DNA of 64,000 bases, taken from contig FJUW01000058.1 of assembly GCA_900074885.1 (NCBI GenBank), positions 158,601-222,600 on the forward strand, read 5' to 3'. Each line of letters starts with the position of its first letter. Positions within the stretch are counted from its first letter, which is position 1. The position numbers and the translations under genes are program-made. This document shows positions 1-11,160 of this stretch, piece after piece. The notes below the pieces were generated by a model. It did no database searches. It was not told the origin of the DNA and was given only the letters and a program-made list of their open reading frames with translations. The stretch is from Rhynchosporium graminicola. Lineage: Eukaryota > Ascomycota > Leotiomycetes > Helotiales > Ploettnerulaceae.

Positions 1-1652
1 TTCAATAAGTTAGAAATTCCGAGCTCTATATTATTATTAACTATAAATAGTTAAGCTAGAAGATAAGTATTTAACTAATTTAGATACTTAGTAAGCTGAA
101 TTAAGATAGTCTAACGATAGAGAGAAGAAATAGAAAGAGTTATGACTAATTAAATAGTACTAAGTTTTATTTATCTTATAAGATCTAGAGCTAGAAGTAG
201 CGCGGCTAATTAATCCGCTTGTACTACGGAGAGCACTAGGTTACGCGGATAGTATATAACTATCGTAAGATAGAAGAGAGATTCCTTAACTTCGGATTTA
301 GCTTTTAGAAAGTAAGAAGTAAGATATAATTAATATTCCTAGTATTTTTAGTATAATAGAGAAAAATAGATTTTTTATAATAATAAGTTCGCCTATAAGT
401 TATTTATAACTATAACCGTAGAGAATAGGAAAATCGAACGTTATACTGCAGTTCAAGGGAGCTTATACTAGCTGATATCGTAATATGTCGTGCGCCTATA
501 GTATTCTAGACTATAGTACTATATATTTGCAAATTTTAGATAATCTCAGCGAGTAGAATTAAGATCGCCTAACGAAAGAAGAAGAGAAACAGAAGAAGTT
601 ATAGGATATAATTAAATTAAATACTATTAACGTATCGCCTGCCTAAACCTCTATAATATTATTATATTAAGGCAGTAGCTAGATAGGCTAAAAAACACCT
701 AAGTAAACTCTTATATCTACAGAAGGTTACTATTTCTAAGAAGCCTCGGGACATTAGATAGCGGACTTCTATAGGTAAATAAAAACCTAGTACTCTCGAC
801 TATAAGAAAGTCCTCGGTAGCTTAAGGCTACTATTTTCCTTATAGATTCTTATCCTATTAAACTCGATCTAAATATACTTCTAGTATATGATCTTTATTC
901 TAGGACTTCAAGTAAGAGCATAGCACTTGGATTTTCTCTTCGATATCTATCGTAATATCTGAAAGTCGCTTAGAGGCTGGAATTAATTAAGACTAAGTAA
1001 AGCAAGTTATTATTCCTAGTATTCAAGGTTTAGAGCTAGCTAATTAAAGAAGGGAAGCACTATAAGGTTATGGAATACTTCTCAGCTTTTACTACTATCC
1101 GAATTAAGATAATTAAGATGAATATGCAGTATTTGGAACTCTTAATATGAAGGGGCAGCTTATCCCTGTAATACGATATGGCTATCAGGCTAGGGACGAT
1201 CTTCAGCTATCTTATATAAACCTGAATATAATAATCGACTTTAGTATTATTACTTTCGAAAGACATCTTATATGCTTTAATTATTATATCGCAGCTCTTA
1301 CTAAGTATTACTATATATATATTAGATATATCGACTAGAAGATACTACTAAGCAGTTTCGTAGCTATGAAATAAACAAAAAGGGCTATAGCTACGAAGCG
1401 ACTGGGTAAGATAGAGCGGCATACTAGTCTACTTATTATTAAAGATGGATAAGTATATGCGAGAGAAGTAGAAGATATTAAAGGGGCTTGCGCCTCGTAC
1501 TAAACTAGAGATATAGTACTTATCTTCCGCTTTAATATCAACTGCGATATCTAGATGTATACTTAGGTAACTTATAGAGGAAGCAGCGGAGGAACTTGGC
1601 TAGAAGCTTAGTAGTACTTATTATATGTTATATAATCTACTATACGTATTTT
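1..1652 (+). other. Unrecognised decayed locus, left half
   Basis: No family recognised. The stretch is RIP-mutated but less so than its neighbours, and + strand frames keep long runs broken mainly by TAA/TAG. The longest uninterrupted piece starts at an ATG at 1147 and runs 63 codons to 1338. It is probably a surviving fragment and not a gene. Element X1 interrupts the locus at 1652, and the sequence resumes at 10182. With X1 and one ATTTT duplication removed, a + strand frame continues across the joint. Nothing here matches the reverse transcriptase, integrase or chromodomain patterns seen elsewhere. It could be a host gene remnant or an unrecognised transposon. Confidence 0.4.
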
Positions 1653-1920
1653 TATAATAACAGCTCACCTGAATATCATATGAGAAGAAGAATAGATAAC
1701 AGGGCCCAAGTTCATAGGTATCCCGGCAGAACTAGTATCCGACCCGGTATAATATCGGACTAGTACCGGTATATATATATAAGGTACCTTATACTCTATC
1801 TCTCTTCTTCTTCTTTCCTTATCTTTTTGTTTTCTTTATAGTAGACTATATAAGATCGCTCTTAGAATAACTACTTATTTATTCTTACTTATACACTGCT
1901 TTAAGTCTTATATCGTTATA
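1653..1920 (+). repeat. 5' LTR of X1
   Basis: Pairs with 9909-10176 at identical length. It begins TATAATAA and ends CGTTATA, the RIP-mutated form of TG...CA ends. A TATA-rich promoter box lies near 1768-1783, and pyrimidine-rich sequence leads to the proposed R start at 1821. Confidence 0.95.
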
Positions 1921-1934
1921 TTAAATAAAAAGAT
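1821..1934 (+). promoter_or_regulatory. Proposed self-priming pair: R start and PBS of X1
   Basis: The 12-mer at 1821-1832 (ATCTTTTTGTTT) inside the LTR and the 12-mer at 1923-1934 (AAATAAAAAGAT), two bases after the LTR, are reverse complements except for one transition of RIP type. In TRG1 the same pair is a perfect 12-nt match. No TGG-starting tRNA primer site is visible at the LTR edge. Tf1 and sushi-type elements prime reverse transcription with the folded 5' end of their own RNA. I infer the same here, with the transcript starting near 1821, about 50 nt after the TATA box. Confidence 0.65.
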
Positions 1935-1989
1935 TAAGATAGCCGGAGATAGCTTACTATAATATCTTACTACTAAGTTAGTTATTCGA

Positions 1990-3660
1990 TAACTACTTAT
2001 ATATAGCCGAGATACTAGAGATCTCTTAGATAACTATAAATTAGGGTTTAATTTAGCTTATTATAAATAATATAATAGAGGAGGTCTTTACTAACGCTCT
2101 TTTAATAACTCCTTTAGTATAAAGGAATTATAAATAGATTTTAAAGAAAGTATAATAAATACCTCGGAACTTTAACTTTTATATATCGCCGCCGAAATAG
2201 CCCTAATATACTCCTTTTTAAGCTACCGGAATAGCTCTTAACTAATAAACTAGAGACTCCTCTAGTTCTAAGGGGACTTAACGCGACTTCTCCCGCTTTA
2301 CCTCCGAACTTAATCTATTATACTTTTCCTTACTTTAAATATCTCTTACTCTAGAGAATATTAATACTTTATTAAGAAAGTACTAACTAAGAGAAAAAGG
2401 AAAATAAAAGCGAAATTTACTAAGAGTATAATCGCTAAGTACTCCTATTATTATAAGTAACTCGAACCTGATCTATTCTCTCTTATAATAATTAGCGGAC
2501 TAAGAGGAGAAGAATAACTCTCTAGAAGATACTATAGATAGACTAATCTCTATATAAGATAGGTTCCTTATAGGAATCTCTCGCTTATTTTCGACTTTCC
2601 TACTAGAACTAATACTATAATTTCCGCGTATAGCGGAGTTTAATAAGCTAATAAACTCTATTCTAATATATAGTACTAAGAGAGAGGATATTATTCCTAA
2701 TAAATTATCTCTCTCCTCCGGCGCCGAATTAGTAGAGTTATACCCTAAGAAGTCTTATCTTACTAAGAAGATCCTGCCCCTAGATAATAAGTCGGACCTT
2801 ACTTTCCTCTAATAGAGAGTATTAATATAAGACTAGCTAGCTATAAACGCTAACTATTACCTTACGGACTTCTCCCGGCGCGTTCTTATATAAGGACTAG
2901 TTACTAGATTAGCTAAGGAGTATTTTATACCTTAGTACTTTACTAACGAGTTTAAGACTAGTAATAAAATAATCTCCTTACTAGAAGAGAACTTCCTTAT
3001 TAGTTTAGAAGAAAATAATTACTATAATACTTTCTATCGCTTAGAAATATAATAACTTAGCTATATACGCGAGACTTTCGCTAAGTTTTATAATTGATTT
3101 TAAAGCGCTACTATCTAAAGTAAAGTTAAAAAGAAGGAATAGTTCTTCTATATATAAGATAAGATTATATTATCCTTACGCGCTTTAACTCTTATTATTA
3201 AACTAATATAGAATAAGAACTATACTTCTATAGTTAGATCTTTACTTTCTTTTAATACTAAAAATAAATATAACTTAGAATATACTTATCCCGAGAAAGC
3301 TACTACCCCGGTATAATACTATAAGCTTACTATTACTACTACAACCTCTACTAGTTCTACTCCTTACTAGTCCCTAAGCTTAGCCCCTCGATAAACTACT
3401 CTTATACTATACGTACGTACTTCTACCCTAGTATAATCTAGTACTCCCTCCGCGCTAAAACGCCCTGCTACCTCGACTAGAGAACCCCTTAGGTATTATA
3501 GTTATAGATAGCTTAGTTATATTAAGCTAGATTACCTTAACTTACCTAAGGTTTAATTAATTAACGAATTTCCGGAAGAGGATTAAGTAACTAAGGAAGT
3601 AGTAGAAGATATACTTTCCGAATCTGGACTAATACTAAAGGGAAACGATAAGGCCTAAGT
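1990..3660 (+). pseudogene. gag remnant of X1
   Basis: Decayed capsid/nucleocapsid gene. Near 3490-3545 the frame reads RYYSYR*LSYIKLDYLNLP, which is a CCHC zinc knuckle (C-x2-C-x4-H-x4-C) with Cys changed to Tyr or Ser-context and His to Tyr by G->A/C->T. Upstream are Ser/Thr/Pro-rich and charged stretches usual for Gag. Stops are frequent at Gln codons. The start codon cannot be fixed. The knuckle region is duplicated after the N at 4071. Confidence 0.75.
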
Positions 3661-4649
3661 AAAAACTCCTTCCTAGGTTTATATAAATATAATCTCTCTA
3701 ATCTAGACCTTAACTTCCTAATAAGAAGTAAGTAATTCATATACTTAATTATAGTTAGTATAAACGAGCTAGGAGTTTCTATAAGTAGCTTAATCGATAC
3801 TAGAGCGAATAGTTATCTGTTTATTAATTATACTCTTACTAGATAACTATCAGGGGCCCTTAGTATTAAAATCGAGCTATTACCTTATTTTATTCTAATA
3901 TATAAGTTCTAATAATCTATTAGAACCTATATTACTTATTTTATATATTTATACTTTTCTATTAATAATAAGCGTATTTATAACTACTCTTTTATTCTTC
4001 TCGATTTAGGATAATAAGATATAATTATTAGTATTAAATAGATATAACGATTTCAAGTTAAGCTAGATACNGTATTATAGTTATAGATAGCTTAGTTATA
4101 TTAAGCTAGATTACCTTAACTTACCTAAGGTTTAATTAATTAACGAATTTCCGGAAGAGGATTAAGTAACTAAGGAAGTAGTAGAAGATATACTTTCCGA
4201 ATCTGGACTAATACTAAAGGGAAACGATAAGGCCTAAGTAAAAACTCCTTCCTAGGTTTATATAAATATAATCTCTCTAATCTAGACCTTAACTTCCTAA
4301 TAAGAAGTAAGTAATTCATATACTTAATTATAGTTAGTATAAACGAGCTAGGAGTTTCTATAAGTAGCTTAATCGATACTAGAGCGAATAGTTATCTGTT
4401 TATTAATTATACTCTTACTAGATAACTATCAGGGGCCCTTAGTATTAAAATCGAGCTATTACCTTATTTTATTCTAATATATAAGTTCTAATAATCTATT
4501 AGAACCTATATTACTTATTTTATATATTTATACTTTTCTATTAATAATAAGCGTATTTATAACTACTCTTTTATTCTTCTCGATTTAGGATAATAAGATA
4601 TAATTATTAGTATTAAATAGATATAACGATTTCAAGTTAAGCTAGATAC
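3493..4649. repeat. Exact 578-bp duplication around a single N
   Basis: 3493-4070 and 4072-4649 appear identical and are separated only by N at 4071. Every other repeat pair here has diverged by transitions, so an exact tandem copy ending at an N is most simply an assembly join of overlapping contig ends. It duplicates the Gag knuckle and the protease. Confidence 0.85.
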
Positions 4650-7600
4650 GCTCTATTATAAGCTTCTATAGCTAGAACGCTATCTAGCTACCTTTTAATA
4701 CGATAAGGAGATAATTATAACTCTACTACTTTATAAACTTAGTATTAATCGATCTTACTAAATCGATACTAATACGCGGGACTTAGCTATAAACTAGCTA
4801 GACTAATAGCGATTATACTAAATAATAGCAATATAGTATATTAATATATTATCCTTATTATTTAACTTATTTCTACTTATTACTAAGGAATCCGAACTCT
4901 TTCCCGCTCCGAATTTATTAAGAAAGGTACTTATACTAAAACTCTATTATAAGTGCTTCTCTTAACTTCTAAGGATCTAGAAACTAGTTCCGATTTACTA
5001 AATTAGTACTATAGCTTTTCACTTTAATATAAAATATAAAAGCTCTGAATTATTCTTTACTAGTATCTACGAGATAGACTGCCTCTTATAAGACTATCTA
5101 AATAGCGATTCTCCTAAGGATCCTAATACTAAACGACTCGTAGCTAAAAAACTACTAGAATAGTATTATACTCTTAAGAAAGCCTTTTCTAAGTAGGATT
5201 CTAATATTCTTCTGCTATATCGCTTATATAATTATAAAATTATTCTAGAAGAACTATTACTTAATATATATTCGCTCTTATATTAGTAATCTATAGACGA
5301 ACTATAAGTAACTAAAGAGTACCTTATAGAGAACTTAGATAAGGGATTTATCGAATCTAGCTAAAGTCTCTTTATATTACTTATATTATTTATTAAGAAA
5401 GCTAATAGAGGATTACGCTTCTATATCGATTATTATAAGCTTAATACGATCACTCGAAAGGATTCCTACTTAATACCTAGGATCGATAAGCTCTTAACTT
5501 ATATATCTAAAGTAGTAATCTTTATTAAACTAGATATCCGAGTAGTATTTAATTATATTTATATAAACTCTAAATCCGAGGAGTATATTACTTTCCGAAC
5601 CTGCTTTAGATCTTATAAATATAAAGTATTACCTTTTAAGCTTTATAATAGACTTAGTATATACTAGCGATATATAAATAATATATTACTAGATTACTTA
5701 GATAACTTCTATATAGCTTACATAGATAATATTCTTATATACTCGGAAACGCTCTAGGAATATAAGGAATATATTAAATTAGTATTATAATACTTAATAG
5801 ATACTAGACTCTAAGTAAATATTAAGAAAAGCGAATTCTATATTACTTAGACTAAATACCTCGGATATATTATTATTACTAACAGAATCGAGCTAGATCC
5901 TAAGAAAGTAATATTATTAGTAAACTAGAAGTACCCTGAAATAGTAATAGCTATAAAATCCTTCTTAGGATTCTATAAGTTCTACTATTAATTTATTCGG
6001 AATTTCGGCCTTATTACTAAACCTCTCTTAGTACTTACTCAGCCTATAGTAGTATAGAATTTTACTAATAATTATAAGAAGTCCTTTAATAATTTATATT
6101 AATAGCTACTATTAGTATAGAAATTATATTATTTCGACTCTAAATTATAGATTAAACTAGAAACTAATACTTCTAATAGTATAATAGCTAGAGTTATCTT
6201 CTAATTATATAAAGATAACTAGTAGTATCTAATTAGANATTATAAGAAGTCCTTCGACGATTTATATTAATAGCTACTATTAGTATAGAAATTATATTAT
6301 TTCGACTCTAAATTATAGATTAAACTAGAAACTAATACTTCTAATAGTATAATAGCTAGAGTTATCTTCTAATTATATAAAGATAACTAGTAGTATCTAA
6401 TTAGATTCTACTCTTATATTCTTAATAGATATAAACTAAACTAGAAGATCTATAATAAGAAGCTATACGCTATTATTAAGTCCTTCCGGAAATAGAGACT
6501 AGAACTTATATCTCTATAATACTATACTAGCGTATATACGGACTATTGATCCTTAGAATACTTTATAACTACTAAGGTCCTAACTAGTAAGTAAGCTAGA
6601 TAAATAGAATTCCTTTCTGAATTTAACTTTTAAATTATATATATACTTAGTAAAAATAATACTAAAGCTAATATCCTTAGCTATAGGGAATAAGATCTAA
6701 GGATATAGGAATAATAGAAATAGGATAATAGATCTCGGGTTTTATTACCTCTAGACTACTTAGACTTTAGGATTAATACGGAACTAGCTAAGTATTATAT
6801 TAATTAAATTAATTATATATATCTAATATCGCTAAGGACTAATACGCTACTAGAACTTATACGTAACTCTTTTAATTTAATCGAGAAACTATACTAATTT
6901 AACTAAGAATTATTCTCTAAGGAACGAAATATATTAAGAGATAGCTATACTATTAATAATAGTTTATTATTTTATAATAGTTATCTATATATATAACGCT
7001 ATACTTTACTAGATACTTATTTAATTAGCGAAGTCTATAATTAAGTTTCCTCTGCTTATTTAAATACTCGTAAGACTACTAAAATAATTTCTACTTATTA
7101 CTACTAGAAAGGACTTATATTAGATATAAAATAGTATACTTATAATTACTACTTCTATTAGTACTCTTATCCGAAATAGACAAAATAGTAAGGATTCCTC
7201 TACTTATTATTAGTACTTAGCTACTCTATATAGTACTTAGCTATAGATTTTAAGGACTTCCCGCCTAATAACTAAGGATTTAATAGGATATTAGTATTTA
7301 TCGACTACTTAAGGAAAGACTTTATATTAATACTATATTACTATAATATCGATACTTATAAGATAGCGATATTATTTATCTAATAGATATATTATTTCAG
7401 ATATACTTTTAAGTTAATTATATCTGACTAAGGAGCTTAGCTAATCTTATCCTTCTAGTAAGAGTTTTACTATATAATTAGAGTTAAAGTTAAGCTCTTT
7501 ACCTCTTTCTACTAATAAACTAATAGATAAACGGAGATTATAAATTAGTATATTAACTAACGCATTAGACTTTTCGTTAATTATTATTAGAGTAACTAGG

Positions 7601-8452
7601 GCGAACTACTACTAATAATAGACTACGCCTAAGTAACTCTACCTTACGATTCTATTAGGATAGCGCTATATACTTTTAAATATAGTATATTACTACGGAA
7701 TAACTAGGACTAGAAGTAACTTATCAGATTAATACTATAAGAGAAGCTTAATTATACTAATACTAAATCCTTAGCTAAATATACTAAATCCGCTATCGAG
7801 GTTATAAAAGCTAATATACTAGCTACTTAGTATAAGATAAGCGCTATAACTAACTCGAAATAGTATAATATTAACTAAGAAGTTAGAGATAAGGTATTTC
7901 TCTCTATAAGGAACCTTAAGAATTACTAGCTAAATAAGAAGCTATCTAGTCTCTAAGTAGGACTATACTAGGTCTTAGCTAAGATTAGATACTCTTATAA
8001 GCTAGATTTACTTTTAAGATCTTTTATTTATAATATATTCGCTTCCGAATTACTCTTTAAGGACTTAGACGACTTATTATTAAGTTAGAAGTTATAAAAC
8101 CTACTCTCGGAGGTTATTATTACTTAAGAAGAGTAAGAGTTATAAGATATACTTACTATATAGCTCTTAAGAGGTAATCTGAAGTATTAAGTTAGTTAGT
8201 TAAGCTATAACTCGGATCTAACTTAGTATAATACTTCTGACTTAATAAGTACTCTATATAAGCTTAGAGACTTCTATATTACTAACTTAAGTAAACCTAG
8301 ACTTCTATATAAACTAGATTAGTAGATTAAGGCCTAAGAAGACGGAATAGATAATTATAATTACTTAGAAGATAATAAGCTATTATAGTTACTAGTATTA
8401 GAATTTATTACTAAGGATAATCCTCTAATTATACTTTATAATAACGCTATAT
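3740..8452 (+). pseudogene. pol remnant of X1 (PR-RT-RH-IN-chromodomain)
   Basis: Protease: LIDTRANSYLFIN near 3790 (repeated after 4370), the D-S/T-G-A active site with Gly->Arg. Reverse transcriptase: about 5400-5960, with IDYYKLN, ITRKDSYLIPRIDKL, and YIDN at 5719-5730 replacing YVDD. RNase H: about 6100-6520. Integrase: about 7000-7950, with FIDYLRKDF (first Asp, about 7300) and ISD*GA (second Asp, about 7425). Chromodomain: about 8124-8310, reading LLRGNLKY*VS*LSYNSD and T*YNTSDL, matching the RGxxxYxVKWxGY...TWxxxxxL pattern with Trp codons turned to stops. The order is that of Ty3/gypsy chromoviruses. Coordinates of domain edges are approximate. Confidence 0.88.
6071..6405. repeat. 167-bp near-exact duplication around a single N
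   Basis: 6071-6237 and 6239-6405 flank N at 6238. They match except near their starts, where TTAATAA in the first copy is TCGACGA in the second: four differences, all C->T or G->A. This again looks like an assembly join, possibly between reads from two differently mutated X copies. It lies in the RNase H part of pol. Confidence 0.8.
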
Positions 8453-9884
8453 CTAAAACTCTACTTCTTTAATTACTTCTACTTTACTAGCTTTCTCTTC
8501 TAAGTTCTTCGGAGCTCTTAGTAATTCTAGAATATCTAGAATCAGAACTATTATATCTAACTTCTTACTTAAATCTACTAATATAGCTCTAGTAGTAAAT
8601 TAAGTATAATAGCTAATCTTATAAGGTTTCTTCTTTAGAGAAGGTCCGAGAGTATCTAGATTTAATACTATCTTTAAACTAGAAAGCAAATTCCTTTTTC
8701 TTTTAGTATTAGATATTATAGCTTTAAATATAACTTTCTTTATAAATTCTTATATAATACTATTTAACTCCTTTATTTACTTTAATACTATTTATACTAT
8801 TAACTTAGATTTCGCTAAATCTACTATTAAAAGATCTAGATCTTATATTATATTAGTATTATATTAGTATCTAAGGATTTAAGATTTTAACTTATTACTT
8901 TAATAAACTCTAAATCTTTAAATATTTTCTCTATAGAACGCTTTAAAGCCTAAGTCTCTACTAATTATATAATAGTAATCTCTAATATAGTAATAAGAGT
9001 AATAGATTTCGTAAGATAATAGATCTAATTAATTACCTTATAAGTAGTTATAATACTACTCTGATTTAGCTCCGCGTCTTTAGTTTTACTACTAGGAAAT
9101 AACTTAGATAAAATAGCGTATTCTATATTAATATAGTTAAGTAACTATAACGCGTTAGTATATATATTTACGTTTAGGTTTAAGTAACTTATAAGCTTAT
9201 AACTACTCTTTAATACTAAATAATACTTATAAAGCTTAAAGTTAAGCTTATTAAATAAGTATAAGAGTTCTAAAATAAGAGTATTATTATACTTTATCTT
9301 AAGAAAAGCGTGAATATACTATAGGTAATATATATAATACGCTACCGAAAGAGTACTAGTAAGAACTAGTAAAAGTACTATAGGAGTTAGTATTATAGAT
9401 CTATAAAACCCTTATATTATACTTAAGGACTATCCCTAAAACTAAGATAGGAAACTTACTTATATTAAGAGAAGAGTTAATTAGGTCGATTAATATATAA
9501 GATTATAGTAGATTACTATAGTAGTTAGTAATAATACTTACTCTAGGAGCTATATCGTAGTCTAGGGAGAATAAACTTATAAGTTATAGTAGTTATTATA
9601 GTTAAAAAGGAAAAGCTTTAATATTAATAAACCTCTTCTTTTATATACTTTACGCCTTACTTAAACTCGACTCCTATTATAAATAGATAAAGTAAATACT
9701 ACTTCTTACCTGATTTAGAAGCTATAACTAATATAGTATTATTATAGCGATATAACTAGTTAGAACTTAATAAAGAATTTATTATTACTAAAGAGTAGCT
9801 AGCGCTTATTACGCGAATATTAACGAAAATAGTTATAATAAAGACTAATTCTAATATAAACTATAACTTTCCGAGCTTAAAGTT
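8453..9884 (-). pseudogene. Antisense reading frame of family X (copy 1)
   Basis: On the minus strand, between the end of pol and the 3' LTR, a long frame survives with stops mainly at CAA/CAG positions. It ends at TAG (8453-8455). The N-terminal two thirds includes LLNYINIEYAILSKLF and LITILEITII. The last ~135 codons lie in another frame (LDLLIVDLAK, EFIKKVIFKAIISNTK, LDILELLRAP, ending KEVEF), the switch falling at a TAATAC microrepeat. The same protein can be read from X2, X3 and X5. No family recognised; composition is Leu/Ile-rich and helical. It may be a captured gene or an antisense regulator. Confidence 0.6.
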
Positions 9885-9894
9885 AAGCTCTTCT

Positions 9895-9908
9895 TAAGGG
9901 GAGAGTAA
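9895..9908 (+). other. Polypurine tract of X1
   Basis: TAAGGGGAGAGTAA directly precedes the 3' LTR, the expected primer for plus-strand DNA synthesis. The equivalent site is seen, reverse-complemented, after the first LTR of X2 and X5. Confidence 0.85.
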
Positions 9909-10176
9909 TATAATAATAGCTTACTTGAATATTATATAAGAAGAAGGATAGATAATAGGGCCTAAGTTTATAGGTATCTTAGTAGAACTAGTATCTAACC
10001 CGGTATAATATCGGACTAGTACTAATATATATATATAAGGTACTTTATATTTTATCTCTCTTCTTCTTCCTTCCTTATCTTTTTATTTTCTTTATAGTAG
10101 ATTATATAAGATCGCTCTTAGCTTTCCTACTTATTTATTCTTACTTATATACCGCCTTAAGTCTTATATCGTTATA
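9909..10176 (+). repeat. 3' LTR of X1
   Basis: 268 bp, same ends as 1653-1920, differing by scattered C/T and G/A changes, and followed by the ATTTT target duplication at 10177-10181. Confidence 0.95.
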
Positions 10177-10181
10177 ATTTT

Positions 10182-10869
10182 AATAACTAATACGTCTAGT
10201 ATACGTCGATAACTAGATAGAAGGAATATATAAAACTATTAGAGTACTCCTCCCTGTAGTCACTAGTGATATCCTTAAGTAATAGATATACTTCTTCTGA
10301 CGAAATAGATATATGGAAGAGGATATTAGAAACGCGGGGTTCGGAATAGATACTTTAGCTTATATTAAATTACCTTTAAGTTAAGATATGAGATGATTAT
10401 AAGAGTAGGTTCAATATAGAGAAAATACTAGAAGGTATAATATGAAATTAATCTAGATATATTAAGAGGTTTTAACGTAATATGACTCTAAATATAAATA
10501 ATACTATACTATAGCTGAACTAAGGTTCTGAAATTATACTTAATCTTACGAAGATATAATCTTTAACTTATCTAAACCTCTAGTATCTCTTTATATTCTT
10601 TGATATCTCTGAATAAGGCTTCAACTTAGTATTATAATATACTTATAATATTCCCTTACTCCTCTCGGGGAAGCGGTCTGAAATCTTATCCTATAATAAA
10701 CCCTCTCCTTTTAGTTACTATAGAAGTTCGTTATCGTTAACCGAGAATCGCAAATTCTTAGCTAATCTACTTAAATCTTATTCTTATATAAGTAAACGTC
10801 CCGAGTCTCTTCTATTCCTGCTACTAGAGACGCTCCTAGGAATACCTAGTCTTTACGATATTCTATTAG
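10182..10869 (+). other. Unrecognised decayed locus, right half
   Basis: Continuation of the 1-1652 locus after X1. A + strand frame across the joint keeps long runs such as EMIIRVGSI, VLKLYLILRRYNL and SSRGSGLKSYPIINPLLL, with stops mostly TAA/TAG. No homolog recognised. It is cut off at 10869 by the inverted element X2. Confidence 0.35.
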
Positions 10870-11137
10870 TATAACTATATAAGACTTAAGGCGGTATATA
10901 AGTAAGAATAAATAAGTAGGAAAGCTAAGAGCGATCTTATATAGTCTACTACGAAGAAAATAAAAAGATAAGGAAGGAAGAAGAAGAGAGATAAAGTATA
11001 AGGCACCTTATATATATATACTAATACTAGTCCGATATTATACTAGGTCGGATACTAGTTCTACTAGGATACCTATGAACTTAAGCTCTATTATCTATCT
11101 TTCTTCTTATATAATATTTAGGTAAGCTATTATTATA
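10870..11137 (-). repeat. 3' LTR of X2
   Basis: 268 bp, starting TATAACTATATAAG and ending GCTATTATTATA: the reverse complement of the X1 LTR with transition differences. The reverse-complemented polypurine tract follows at about 11138-11151. Confidence 0.95.
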
Positions 11138-11160
11138 TTACTCTCTCCCTAAGAAGAGCT

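Larger units (their letters stand above)
1653..10176 (+). mobile_element. Family X chromovirus copy 1 (Ty3/gypsy LTR retrotransposon)
   Basis: Complete element with two 268-bp LTRs and a perfect 5-bp target duplication, ATTTT, at 1648-1652 and 10177-10181. Order on + strand: LTR, primer-binding site, gag with CCHC knuckle, protease, reverse transcriptase, RNase H, integrase, chromodomain, an antisense reading frame, polypurine tract, LTR. Integrase after RNase H plus a C-terminal chromodomain places it among chromoviruses (Metaviridae). All coding parts carry many stops at former Gln/Arg/Trp codons, so it is dead. The apparent 8,524 bp includes 747 bp of suspicious duplication and N (3493-4649 and 6071-6405), so the true length is probably near 7.8 kb. 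Confidence 0.95.
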
